Source: Abelmoschus esculentus (Eukaryota > Streptophyta > Magnoliopsida > Malvales > Malvaceae). Taken from it: a stretch of 64,000 nucleotides of DNA. Where the stretch lies: assembly GCA_035048815.1 (NCBI GenBank), contig JAUCBN010000003.1, forward strand, positions 23,544,001 through 23,608,000, written 5' to 3'. The notes under the pieces were generated by a model that saw nothing but the letters and a program-made list of their open reading frames with translations, was not told the origin of the DNA and made no database searches. Each line of letters opens with the position of its first letter. Position 1 is the stretch's first letter. Of this stretch, positions 1 through 11,531 are shown one piece after another. The translations under genes were made by a program, and so were the position numbers.

Positions 1-2690
1 CGTTTGGTATCAGACTCGTTATGACCGAATAAAGAGACATCACGTGGTATTAAGTTAATTAATGAAGTTTGAAACTTATATGTCGCATGGTATATACATA
101 TGTTCAAAATATGACAAATACAAATAATGAACAATTAATAAACATGGCATTAATAAAGACTAATATATGCACAATAAAAGAAATTGCTCAAAAAACTACT
201 TTTCTCTGTATTCCTTTAAACCAAAACCCAGAATAAAAGATGTACATTCATTATGTTCATCCAAGAGCTCAGAAAACCACCGTGCTTTCAAGAAATCGGC
301 TACAACGGTTGCCGGCAAATCAAAACGACCATAAAAAAATCTTTTCAAAACTAAAAAAAAAATCTTTTCTCTATTTTTTAAAATCGATTCCCCCATAAAA
401 TCGAAGCCTTTCTTCTATAAAAAAAACTAAGGAGCAAATTTCTTGTTTGAATCAAAAAGGGTGAGAAAAACAACTCTCTTATTTCACTGGCTCACCACAA
501 CATCCCGAAAGATTCAAGGTTTATCGTCGATCAAAGAGGGGAACACCGTCCAACACCATCCAATGAAGGTGAAAAAAACTAATTTTCTTCTATTTTCGAT
601 GCATGCGAGCTCAGACGATATACCTCAAAATATTTTTGGTTTTTTTATTAATTCGAAAGGGGGGAGAAGATCCATCCCTATTATAATGGATGAAGTTGGT
701 TTTATAACCGATTACAAAAATAAATAAAAGGGAAAATGGGTCCTAATTTGATATTGGTTTCCCTAAAAATTTGTTTTGATTCATGTTGGTGTTGCCTCTC
801 AAATCTTGGTCGAATTCGTACTGTCCGTCTTCTGCCATTTTGTTTTTGTAGTTCTCTAAATTTGCATGAATAATTATTGGAATTTTTGGATTTTTGGCAA
901 GAAAAAATTATGCAAATATGATGTTCTTCTTGTCTGTTATGTGAGGTGGTTGCTGGAGAAAGGACATTGGAGCGATCGTCGTCGCCTGTGGAGGTAGCTG
1001 AGAAGTCTAATGGGTATCTGAAGAGGCCCGTGCGCCACACACACGTGTGAGGGAGCTGTGCATGTACGTGTAGGCGTGTATCAACTCCAAAAGCTTCTTC
1101 TCCTTTCGATCTAAAACGTTGGATTTTAGATTGGATCCAACAATTGAGGGTGGGCTGCGCAGATTAAAAAAGAAGGTTTTGGTTAGGATTTTATGTTGTA
1201 ACAGGTTATGGGTTTTGAGGCTATTAGGCTTAATGTAATTAAAAACAAAAGGACTTTGTAATAAATATTATTAACTTTTGGGTTTTAGATTGTATAATAT
1301 TTGGATCATTTTATACAATTAGAATTATATATTTATTTTTGAGTTATTATTTATTTTTTATCTATTACATAAATAATTATAATAATTATAAATAATAATT
1401 ATAATACGAAGCAAAATAAAAAGAGTAAAAGAAAAACAAAAAAATATAGTAGTTAATATATTTTTTAATTTTTCTCTGGGAATAATAATATATAATATGT
1501 ACATATATGTTTTTTGGATTTTTTAAAGGTTAATATATATAATTTATAAAGAAAAAAATACAAACATAAAATATATACTACTATAATATTTTAATTTTTT
1601 GTAATAATGAATAGAACTGAAGTTCGTTATTGAAAAGAAACAAAAATTTAAAACTGAGTTTTACGATCCGGATAAAATTAGTTATTATAATATTTATTTT
1701 TATTTTAGCATTTTTATATATATAATGTATGATTTTTTTAATTCGTAATTTTTTGGGGTGTCACAAGTGAGAGGAGTTCACGTTGGTTACAACTTTTAAT
1801 AATTATCTAATTTGAGAAAAGAGAAGATTTTTTTTAAAACTATATATATTCAATTCATTGACTAACAATAAATTGAATTTTTTTAAAAAATCGTACATTT
1901 TATATATGCCCCATCATTACTAATTTTTAATCCAACAAGAAGTTGGAAGTGCGAACAAGATATAGCCATGGAGAAAGATTCAGTTATATAAGAAAAATAA
2001 ATAAAGTTAATGTATCATATTAGTATTTTTAACAATAATTTACGAAAATTACTTTAATAAAACAAAATAAACGTTCAATAACTATATCACATGCTTTAAT
2101 ATTTGTTGACCAAAATAGAAATACTTTAAAAATTCAGTAATTATTTATTTAATTAACTCTAAATTAGTTGACTACTAAGGATGAGACCTTTCAGGGATAG
2201 GTTTAGGGGTGTGCATAATTAATCATGACCGTTAATCTTAAGCGTTAATTGGTATAATTGTTACATTTTATAGGTTAATCAAATGAATTGTTAAATTAAT
2301 TAATTTCGTTAACCGAACCGTTAAAAATGATAATCAATGATTACAATTACAATTATAAATTTTAACTAATAATTAACTTTTAAGTTAACCGTTATTAAAT
2401 TATATAAATATTTAAAATATAAAATAAAGTTTTTAAAAATCAACTCACGTATACAAATACACACGCCCTTCCTTTTAATTTTAAACTTTATTTCTAAAGT
2501 TATCAAACTCAATTCACTCTTTTATCTCGGTTACACTCATCACTCATTGTTGACATTAAATTTTTACCATAAATTTTATTTATTGTTTTTAAATCCAATA
2601 AAATAATGGTCTATTTAATTTTAAATGAGATTTATTTAATCCAATAAAATAATGGTGCAGTTAATTTTAAATGAGATTCATGTAACCCAA
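1..2690. other. AT-rich stretch without a recognisable gene
   Basis: I see no supportable gene here. The open frames are short, overlap each other on both strands and show no family signature. Positions about 440-1260 are less AT-rich than the rest and could be an old LTR or promoter remnant, but nothing pins down its type. Positions about 2205-2420 are dense in GTTAA/TTAAC words and follow a GGGGTGTGCA string that resembles plant hAT termini. No matching second end with a target duplication could be found. Confidence 0.5.
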
Positions 2691-2699
2691 ATAAAAACT

Positions 2700-4540
2700 C
2701 TAACTATTTATTTTTCTCTATGTGCAGACTTTAATATCATCCATTAGATCTAGGATGAAGATCTAATGGTCCAGATTAAAATCCAAAAGTCACCATATAA
2801 ACCATGAACCCCATAAAGATTCCTTTCCCTCCTTCTCCTTCCCCACGTCTGCTGGGTTTGAAAAATAGAATGGAACATTTCAGTTCAAGGAATTTTAAAT
2901 GGTTAGCTATGGAAACAAGAAGGAAATTTATCTCAAAAAATAATAGGGGAAAGAAAAATAAAGGTTGGATTCGAATTTTAGAGAAAATAAATAACCTCAA
3001 TATCTGCAGATTCAATTCAAAAGGAAAGAAAATATGGCCAGATTTGAAGAAGAAATTTTGGAATCAAATCAAATTTTTTGGGGTAATTTTTACCCAAAAA
3101 TTAAAGATTTAAGGGTTTTATTTATGATTTTCCTCATGTAATTATGGTAGCAAAACCCCTTATATAAACACCTTTTACCCTTTTGTAAACACACAACTCA
3201 TACACAATTGAAACACAACATTTGCACAAGAGATTTCACACTAAAATTCTCTAGAGAATACTTTGCTTTGTACTTGGATTTGTGTTGAAATAAGTTCTTG
3301 AAAGCTTTTTTTATGTATCTATTTCTTATTTATTTACTTTTATTTTAGATTTATTTTTATTTGTTTATTATTGGATGTATATTATGAAAAATAATAAAGT
3401 TTATCTTGTTCAAAAGTTTTAAATATCATACTTATTATCGGATTTTGAGTATTTTGTTTTTGATTTTTCGATTTAAAGTGAAGTTTTTATTTAAAGTTTA
3501 AAACAAAAGGATTTTTTTCATTCCCACCGTTGCCAATGGCGGTCGGCACCGGTGGAAGGCGGCCGACATGTTGGTTTGTAATGAAGAACACTAAAAAGTT
3601 TTGAAAGAATTTTTAAAGATGATGTTTTGATTTTTTTGTTGAAATAAAGTTTTTGAGTTGTTTAAAAATTTGGTTTCATAACTATAGCACAATCACTTTT
3701 ATTAAAACTCATTCTATTTATTTTTGTTTCAAATGACCTTTTATTAATATTAGAATCTTTTTAAAAGAATTTAACCTTTATTAAAAAAAGATAAAAAATA
3801 AAAAATAAATTGAAATCTTGTTTAACCTTTATTACCTTTTTTATTTTTATTTTTTATTATCCGTTGTAATACATGTTACCTTTTATTAATTAAGATAAAA
3901 GCCTTAGGATTAGGTACTTGAATGCCATAGTTTAGATCTTTTTTAAAAAACTTAAAAAATACTTTTCACTTCAATTAATAAACTACACTTAATTACACTT
4001 TAACTTCAATATGTAAAATTCACTTAGACGTTTTTTAGGTTAATAATCACTAACTTAGAATAAAACCTTCAACACACCGAATTTTCTTTGTGATTAAAAA
4101 CTGGAACTTAATTAATGCGGTGTCTTACCAAAGGGAGGTAACGAGTTAGCGCCAGAAATATTGGCGGTGATTAAAGTTTACTCTCTTTTGGCGGTGGGAT
4201 CATTAAAATAGAATCAAATTCATAAATGGATAATAATTTATATTTTATACGAACTTGCAAATTTCAAATTTAAAACGTTTTATAATCGACTAGGTACCAA
4301 TTTTTGGGTATTGTGGGGGTGCTAACCCTTTTCCACGCGTAATCGACTGCCGAACCTTTTTTTTTTGTAGACTAAAAATTATTGTTTTAATAAAAACAAA
4401 ATGACTTTATTAAAATAATATTTTTTAGGTGATCCAATCACACCTTGTATTTTTTAAAAATTGATGGCGACTCCGATGTTTTTGTTTTTAAAGAAAAAAT
4501 CATCGAACTGCTTAAAAAAGGGGTTGTGATACTCAATTGT
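2700..4540 (+). mobile_element. Remnant of a Tat/Ogre-type gypsy LTR
   Basis: Several stretches have the character of Tat/Ogre-lineage LTRs. A pyrimidine-rich leader follows a block saying the local equivalent of 'ATTAGATC...GATCTAATGG' (about 2743-2770). A TATA-like TTATATAAAC sits at about 3160. Later come GGCGGT blocks, GGGGGTGCTAACCC with CGTAATCGACTGCCGAACC (about 4313-4350), and finally GTGATCCAATCACACC with GGCGACTCCG (about 4428-4475). The second intact Ogre LTR pair of this window (37437-40497 and 52276-55307) uses similar building blocks (TTGGGCGG, GGCGACTC). No partner LTR, primer site or target duplication is visible, so the ends are approximate and the assignment rests on motif resemblance only. 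Confidence 0.4.
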
Positions 4541-4994
4541 TCCTATCATATAGTAGTGGCGTAGTAGCAGAATAGTGTGGCATCATCGAGACATATAATT
4601 TTGATTGATTTTTTAAATTCAAAAATTAAACGTATGAAGAAAATTGTTTTGAATGTGAACGATGGAAATATCCTTAGTTAACTTTGTTTTTATGAATATT
4701 TTTATATAATATCTTTAGAGTGATAATTATATTATTCTTTGAAAAAGTGTTAACATGTAGGAAATATTGCATTTTAACGATTTATCATAACGCTTTAATG
4801 ATTAACCATAACGCTTAATTGTTAATGATTTATTGTTTTTTAAATGGTTAACAAAATTCATTAACAATTATAACGATCAATTGATTATTTAGAATAATTA
4901 ATATGTTTAATTTATCGCAAACAACCTATATAGCTTGTGTAAATATTACGAGACAAGTGTAAAAATCTCATAGACGTATCTTCTTTGAGTGTGC
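4541..4994. other. AT-rich spacer
   Basis: There is no gene. The stretch 4745-4880 is rich in TTAACGAT/ATTAACAA-like words similar in flavour to 2220-2420, possibly ends of an eroded element. The evidence is too weak to define one. Confidence 0.4.
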
Positions 4995-6282
4995 TGATGC
5001 GTGTCAAATATGCGCAGTTAGTGCAAGTGAACACGTCGCAAGTAACGAGTGATAAGTGTTATCGAGTTATCGTCTCCTCAAGGATTGATATACTTAATAT
5101 GCTTCCTTTGATCTTCTTGTTCTGTAAAACAAAAGTAAAGACACAAGTAAATTGGATGTTGATTAAACTAAGTAAAAGAAACTAAATAGGATGAGATCAA
5201 ATTTGAGAAAGAGGGCAGGATCCAATTGTGTTGTATAGTGGATTTGATTGATCTGTTTCTGTCTAATACATTTGCACTTCACTGCCTCAACAGTACTGCA
5301 GATTCCTGCCTCGACACTGGTAGTGTTCTCTGCCACGAAAATCCCTTGCTCTTGGGCAAATTTACCAAAGTTCGACAAAGTGTCCTTTGATGGTTCCGCT
5401 TACCCCTAGTCGGAACACTGTTGATGACCAGTCCTTGATGATACCTCTCGACGTTAATCAATTATAACCAACAACCAATCTCACACTTCTTTTAGCTGCT
5501 GAAACACCAACCTATCCTTAGGTCGAGATAGTATACTCCAATCAATTCGAACCGTACTTACTCCTTTTGTGAGTCTAACTCTCCCAAGTCTAGACAAATA
5601 GATTACTTACAAACTTCTCTCCTGAGCTTGGATGCAAAAACAAAGAATGACAAAGAGTAAGCAAACTTTCATATTTTATTACAATCTCCTATAACTAATA
5701 CTCAACAACTTTCACCTAAACCCTAAGAAAGCTTAGAAAATGATGGGAAAAATTGTTCCTAGGGTAAACTCTCTCAAATTCGGCTCTCTCTAATCCCTTG
5801 GATGGCTATACCTTATATAGGCTTGGCCTAAGGAAAACCTTTCCTAAATAGAGTACAACTTGGAGTAGGAAACAAGTTATGTACATAGGTTACATATTTC
5901 CAAGTTTGATTCTTCTAGAAGGCTTCTTTCCTACGTGGCCTTTTCCTTGGGCTTTCCTTGTATTGTTCAGCTCCGATCCTTGGGCTTCTTATACAACAAC
6001 GTTCTCCTTATTTTTCTCCCCAGTTTGCCTGCCATATTGCATTTTATCTTTTGCTGCCTCGGCCTCAGGTCCTGCCTCGGCCTCAGGTTGCTGCCGCGAC
6101 AATACTTTTCCTACACAGACATAAAAATACAGTAAAGTATGTTTTTTCTATAAATGTTATCTTTAATAGCATCATCCCTAAATATATCACATTAAGTACA
6201 TGCATTGTTTCAAGTAGGTGTAGAATTGATGATAAGTGCCCATAAAAAGTGTAGAAAGTGATACTGAGTTGAGGACTTATCA
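4995..6282 (-). mobile_element. Athila-family LTR, minus orientation (3' LTR)
   Basis: On the minus strand this 1.29 kb LTR starts TGATAAGTCCTCAACTC at 6282 and ends in CGCATCA at 4995, so it has the TG...CA termini. A polypurine tract (minus-strand GAGTTTGGGAATG) abuts its start at 6283-6296, which makes it a 3' LTR. It aligns by eye along its length with the LTRs at 13163-14481, 17932-19269 and 42817-44129. Shared landmarks are the CCTAAGAAAGCTTAGAA block, the TATATAGG TATA-like box (about 5814), the GCCTCGGCCTCAGGT duplicates (about 6055-6085) and GGATGCAAGAACAAAGAATG-like text near 5630. The matching 5' LTR of this copy is not identifiable because the internal part is cut at 8291. Confidence 0.8.
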
Positions 6283-7194
6283 CATTCCCAAACTCGAACT
6301 ATTGCTTTTCTTCAAGCAATGTAAACCATCAATTTGTCAAACTCTATTCTCTTTTGGTCTTATGTTTCCATCTATTCTCCCCACCAAAACTATGTCTACT
6401 CTTTAGACTTAACATTTCGGTTAACTAAGGGTGTACCTAGAAGACAAACTATAAGGTTAGTGTGTGTGTGTGTGCGTTTTTGTGGACAAGTTTGATTAAA
6501 GGCCTTCTTAGATAAATTCTAAGTTCAAGAGAAATAGACTTGGATTTAGTGTACTCTTCTTAAAACAACAATTCCTTGAGCCAATTTTGGGCACCTCAAG
6601 TATTGTGTTTTCTCCTTCTTATCTCCTTATTTCATTTGCTATTCTTTTATGCATACTAGAGCCAATTTCGAGTACCTCTAGCATGAAGAAGAGTATTTCC
6701 TAGAGCCGGTTATAGGCACCTCTAGTTACCTTTCCAAAGATCTAAGTCTTTATCACCTAAGTTCATTAAAACAATTCCTATAGCCAAAGAAGTCCCAAAA
6801 GTGTTTTAAAGTTCAACCTTATAGTAAGCTTCTAAGTTTTTCTCCTTAAGTATCCTAGAATTAAGCTTTCAAAACAGAACCTAACTATGGTTAGGAGAAA
6901 GATTTCTATTGCCTTGAAGAATAAACTAAAACAATACTGATGATGGGCAGTGCATGAATATAGGCAACAATTTCAAGTAAAGTCGTGGACATAAAGTAAA
7001 AAATTTTATCACTAAAAACTTCTTTTTCATGGCAAGGCCGCGGCAGTAGATTGCCTTGGCAATGGCTCTACACCCCCAAACTCAAACCAAGCATTGTCCT
7101 CAATGCTTAATATAGGGGCAGACAGTAGGTAACAAAACATAAGCAATAAACAAAATTTATATGAGCAACAAATAAAAGAAAGAAGAGAAATTAT
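6283..7194 (-). mobile_element. Athila-family 3' untranslated internal region
   Basis: Minus-strand sequence between the extra ORF (right) and the 3' LTR (left). It contains a polypurine tract at 6283-6296, a (TG)n run at 6460-6474, three stem-loops at 6575-6725, and near 7068-7110 the block 'acacccccaaactcaaacc / aagcattgtcctcaatgc' that recurs in every copy of the family. No protein is encoded. The homologous stretches are 11532-12471 (plus strand), 14482-15370 and 19270-20170 (minus strand). Confidence 0.7.
6575..6725 (-). repeat. Triplet of conserved 26-nt stem-loops (copy 1)
   Basis: Three 26-nt inverted repeats lie at 6575-6600, 6656-6681 and 6700-6725. In element sense (minus strand) each has the plan 6-nt arm, GTG or GTA bulge, 2-bp inner stem, 7-nt loop, GG, 6-nt arm. 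The arms are CTTGAG/CTCAAG in the first listed and CTAGAG/CTCTAG in the other two. The same triplet occurs in three other copies in this window, see findings. Confidence 0.65.
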
Positions 7195-8291
7195 AATAAT
7201 TCGGAAGAGCTTTCTTCCACAATTTGTTTTCTCGATCTTACTACTGATTGTTATGCCCTTGGTGATGGCGATGACTTTGCTCGTCTTGATGGTTGAACTC
7301 TCGTTGGTGTTTCTCGTTGCATTGAAGCATTAACCTCTTCTCCTCCTTCATCTTCAGTGTCCATTATCCCTGTTCCTCCTTCGTTCTCTGGATCTGCCCT
7401 GACATTCTAGATGCTTGGCTCGGCAGTGTCTGAGATCTGATTGACATAGGCATCTATCTCAGTTGATAGGTTGCCCATTGGGATTGGGGATCTTGGGAGA
7501 GTGCTGAAGACTGCCCTTCGCTTGGAAGGTCTTCTGCTTGCAGATGATGTTGTGGCAGGGTCTGCTTCCCTAGATGGGCAGCTGCGTCGAATTGTTGTGC
7601 TCTGAAGGAGAAGAATGGCCTCGACCCTGGGGCTGGAGTAGTTTTTGTGGGCGCTGTTGTGACGAATATGTTTGTAGGGAATTCAGGAAATTACACCCCT
7701 TGACTGGAAAATTCTAAATCATTATTTGGGCCAGAGTGTTATTGAAGTCTCTCTGATATTCCATGTATCACTGCTGGCGAAGGTCCATAGCTGTCATCCT
7801 ATGAAGAATCTCCTTGTAGGGGTCTACTGCGGAAGTGGCTTGGGTAGTGCTAGACATCTCTACCGTGTACTGGGTACCGGCAGTGAAGTCAGCACTGAAC
7901 TGTTGAGAAGTTCCCTAGACAGGCTCTGCCTGTATGATCTGTATAACTCTGTGGCAGAATTATTTTGTCCATCCTTGCTTGTTTGGTGTGTATTCATTCG
8001 TGTCTTCGACTGGTACTCCTGCAGCAATGCACAAAGGGAAATATAAAGATCCACGTTCCTTCTTACTGCAATCGTTTATTTCTCATAAAATAATCTCTGT
8101 AACATTTATGCTCCTCTTGTTGATGATGGATTGGATGAGTACCAGTCTCTTGTGGTCCATCGTGCTGTTGGGGGAGGTAGGGATGAGACGTCTCTTGACA
8201 AAGGTACACCACAACTTAGCCTCGGGCTTGAGGCTTTGCCTTGTTACAGAACCTTTATGGGCATTGGTTTCCCAAGGGGTGTTGTTGTAAC
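7195..8291 (-). pseudogene. Fragment of Athila-type extra ORF, interrupted
   Basis: This minus-strand stretch is the homologue of 15372-16510, where it reads as an extra open reading frame downstream of pol. Shared plus-strand landmarks are GGTTTCCCAAGGGGTGTTG at 8262 and 16470, GGCATCTATCTCAG at 7450 and 15630, and TCTCTGATATTC at 7750 and 15940. Reading frames here are broken by small indels and the 5' part is missing, because a plus-strand LTR begins immediately at 8292. It resembles the PF20167-type 'putative plant transposon protein' of Athila-like elements, whose function is unknown. It is surely non-functional. Confidence 0.5.
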
Positions 8292-8967
8292 TGATAATTT
8301 CTCAACTTACTATCACTTTTTACACTTTTCATGGGCACTTATCATCAATTCTACACCTACTTGAACCAATGCATGTACTTAATGTGATATATTTAGGGAT
8401 GATGCTATTAAAGATAACATTTGTAGAAAAGACATATTTTACTGCATTTTCATATCTGTATAGGAACAAGTATTGTCGCGACAACAAAATGAGGCCGAGG
8501 CAGGACCTGATGCCGAGGCAGAAGAGAATAAAAAGCATTATGACAGGCAAACTGAGGAGAAAAAAATGAGGAGAACGTTTCTGAACAAGAAGCCCAAAGA
8601 TCGGAGCTGAACAACATATTCAAAGCCCAAGGACAAGGCCACGTGGGAAAAAGCCTTCTAGAAGAATTAAACTTGGAAATATGTAACATATGCACATAAC
8701 TTGTTCCCTACTCCAAGTTGTACTCTATTTAGGAAAGGTTTGCCCTAGGCTTAGCCTATATAAGGTATAGATGTCCAAAGGACTAGAGAGAGACGATTTT
8801 GAGAGAGTTCACTCTAGGAACAATTCTTCTAAGCTTTCTTAGGGTTTAGGTGAAAGTTGTTGAGTATTAGTGAGAGGAGATTGTATTTTGTTTCTTGTTT
8901 CAATGCAATAAAATATCAAAGTTTGCTTACTCTTTGCCATTCTTTGTTCTTGCATCCAAGCCCGAGA
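8292..8967 (+). mobile_element. Truncated Athila-family LTR, plus orientation
   Basis: Starts TGATAATTTCTCAACTTAC and matches the first half (about 675 nt) of the family's LTR, through the TATATAAGG box (about 8757) and the CTTTCTTAGGGTTTAGG block to TTGCATCCAAGCCCGAGAG. It then passes with no U5, primer-binding site or gag straight into protease coding sequence at about 8968. The last 600 nt of the LTR, the leader and gag are therefore deleted at one junction. It also interrupts the minus-strand extra ORF at its left edge. Confidence 0.75.
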
Positions 8968-9533
8968 GCATACATCAATCTCGTGCCCAAATCAGTCTTT
9001 CAAATGCTTGGAATAGGAAGGGCAAAGCCTACGACAGTGCTGCTCCAACTTGCGGATAGACCTATGTGCATCCTGAAAGAAAAATAGAGGATATATTGGT
9101 AAGGGTAGACAAGTTTATTTTTTCTGCCGACTTCCTTGTCCTTGACTGTGAAGCAGATGATAATGTACCGATCATCCTGGGAAGACATTTTCTTGCTACT
9201 GGACAAATTTTAATTGATGTAGAAAAAGGAGAATTGACAATGAGGATTAATGATCAACAAGTTAAACTCAATGTTTTCCAAATCCTAAAGAGACATGATG
9301 ATCCAGAAGAATATCAAATACTGGACAATACATATACAATTAGTACAACACCGTATCTCAGCAACAACTACCTTGGCAATAGCCTTAACAATACACCACA
9401 GGTCTGCCTCTATAGTACAGTTGATGACTGCTATAGTAGTATCTTGGACAGTGTAGAAACACCAGAAACTGAAGAAGTTAACTGGACAACACATCTTCCA
9501 AGTGTATTTCAAACCCTTAGATTACCCAGGTAA
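8968..9533 (+). pseudogene. Athila-like retroviral-type aspartic protease fragment
   Basis: The coding sequence resembles the pepsin-like protease region of plant Athila polyproteins. It has INLVPKSVFQ at about 8975, LGIGRAKPTTVLLQLADR just after, then DFLVLDCEAD and IILGRHFLATG, the position of the conserved flap/ILGRPFL motif, here with Arg-His in place of Arg-Pro. The catalytic D-S/T-G-A part lies upstream and is lost in the LTR junction. The frame shifts at about 9066-9085, and a stop at about 9531 ends the linker to reverse transcriptase. A second copy of the same region is at 17287-17925 on the other strand. It is non-functional. Confidence 0.7.
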
Positions 9534-10220
9534 GACTAAAAAATCTGTAAAGGAAGCTTTAGTCACGGAGTTAAAACCTTTACCTGAAAAACTGAAATAT
9601 GCTTATTTGGTAGCCAATCACACAATGCTCGTAATTATTTCTTCTAAGTTACAGCCATAATAGAAAAAAAGCTTGATCGAGATGCTGTAGTAGCACAAGA
9701 AGACACTTGGGTGGTTTATTGACGATTTGAAAGGAATAAGCCCGATAGTGTGTATGCACAAAATCCTTTTAGAAGAAGACCATAAACCCACTGTGGAGGC
9801 CCAAAGGATACTTAACCATGCGATGAAGGAGGTAGTACACAAAGAAATAATCAAATGTCTTGATACTGGAATCATCTACCCTGTTTCTGATAGTGCATGG
9901 GTAAGCCCGGTACAATATATACCCAAGAAAGGTGGTATAACTATCATAACCAACGAGAACAACGAGTTCATCCCAACCAGGACTGTGACCGGTTGAAGGG
10001 ATTATATGGATTATCGCAAGTTGAATAAGGCAACAAAGAAGGATCACTTCCCTTTACCCTTCATTGATTGAATGCTTGATAGACTTGTTGGTAAACCTTA
10101 CTATTGTTTCCTTGATAGTTATTCAGGATATAATCAGATTGCCATTGATCTAGAAGACCAAGCAGGTTTTTACGGTGTGAGGAATTCAATTTAGTCCTTA
10201 ATTGGGAAAAATGCCACTTT
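9534..10220 (+). pseudogene. Reverse transcriptase with catalytic core deleted
   Basis: The amino-terminal part of a Ty3/gypsy reverse transcriptase is clear: LKGISPIVCMHKILLE (about 9727), KPTVEAQRILN, GIIYPVSDSAWVSPVQ, and after a stop in the TVTG-W position MDYRKLNKATKKDHFPLPF (about 10003) and a FLD-YSGYNQIAI segment (about 10110-10150). The sequence then jumps to LNWEKCHFMVNEG (about 10198). The intervening part that should hold the PFGL-NAP motif and the YMDD/FMDD catalytic box is missing, replaced by about 35 nt of unrelated sequence. The polymerase cannot work, although both flanks are well preserved. Confidence 0.8.
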
Positions 10221-11531
10221 ATGGTGAATGAGGGCATAGTATTGGGACACAAAATATCATCCGAAGAAATCGAAGTTGATAAAGCCAAGATTGATGTCAT
10301 AAAGAATTTGCCTCCACCAATTTCTGTAAAAGGAGTTAGAAGCTTCTTGGGCCATGGAGGTTTTTACGAAAGGTTTATTTCCAACTTTTCCAAAATTTCT
10401 AAACCTCTTTGTAACCTGCTTGAACAAGAAAGAAAATTCGAATTCGACAAGGAATGTACTGAAGCATTCGAAGCACTAAAAGAAAACTTAATCAAAGCAC
10501 CAATAGTGGTTCCACCAGATTGGTCCCTACCCTTCGAATTAATGTGTGATGCTAGTGATCATGTTGTCGAAATAACACTTGGGCAGAGAAAGAACAACCT
10601 GTTCTATGTTATTTACTATGCTAGTAAAACACTCAATGACGCTCAAATCAATCACACAACAACAGAGAAGGAATTACTAGCAGTAGTATTTGCCTTTAAC
10701 AAATTCCAGTCATATCTGATCGGAACAAGAGTTAGTGTCTATACGGACCACTCGATAATTAAGTACCTATTCTCAAAAAAGGATGCCAAACCAAGGCTGA
10801 TTAGATGGATCCTTATATTACAAGAATTTGATGTGGAAATAAAGGATAAAAAAGGTACAAAAAATCAGATAGCTGATCACCTCTCTAGATTAGAGAACGA
10901 AGATAATAACATCGCGCTAGAAGAAATACAAGATGCCTTCCTAGATGAACAAGTACTTTATATCGCGACAACTACCGAAGGCACTACCGAGACAATAACC
11001 ACAACAGTGTATGACTGTTCGGCCGAGGCATTGATTGAATACATCTCGGTAACCTTAACAGAAGATCTTGCGTCAATAACAACCACTCCCTGGTATGCTG
11101 ATCGTGTTAACTATTTAGCTAGTGGTGTTATCCCTTATAACCTTAACTATAACGAAAAGAAGAGGTTTCAGCATAATGCAAAGCATTATTTTTGGGACGA
11201 CCCTCTTTTATTTAAGCAATGTGCAGATCAAGTTTTAAGAAGATGTGTTCTGGAAGATGAACAACAAGAAGTGCTTCAGCACTGTCATGATTCACCTTGT
11301 GGAGGACATTCTGGAGGAAACATAATAGCAACTAAGGTGTTTCAATCAGGTCTTTATTGGCCCATACTCTTCAAGGATACTCAATTCTATTGCAAGAATT
11401 GTGACCGATGCCAAAGAACGGGCAATATCTCTAGGCACAATGAGATGCCAAAGAAACCCATACTAGAAGTAGAATTATTTGATGTTTGGGAAATAGATTT
11501 CATGGGGCCATTCCCATCATCTCAAGGTTAA
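10221..11531 (+). pseudogene. RNase H and partial integrase of Athila-like element
   Basis: A 436-residue open frame. It starts with the end of the polymerase thumb/connection (NEGIVLGHKIS, FLGHGGFYERFI), then the RNase H domain with CDASDHVVE (residues about 112-120), TTTEKELLAVVFAF and YTDHSIIKYL, and the HLSRLE end (about residue 222). An integrase zinc-binding domain follows near residue 345-400 (HCHDSPCGGHSGG and CKNCDRCQR, the H-H-C-C pattern). The frame stops directly after DFMGPFPSSQG, that is at the first catalytic Asp of the DDE core, and the remaining integrase is gone. Compared with family members of well over 1,000 residues for the whole pol, this is a deletion derivative. It has no stop inside, suggesting a fairly young insertion. 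Confidence 0.85.

Noticed and set aside
2776..3112. Overlapping open frames of about 80-100 codons on both strands
   Set aside because: They lie in the pyrimidine-rich leader of an LTR remnant and show no protein family features.
1759..4531. Possible complete LTR between TGTCACAAG and TTGTGATA
   Set aside because: The flanking 5-mers do not match and the right end is not CA, so only a loosely bounded LTR remnant is reported.
2205..4890. Possible hAT-like element with GTTAA-rich ends
   Set aside because: The two rich zones are similar in word content only. No terminal repeat pair or 8-bp duplication was found.
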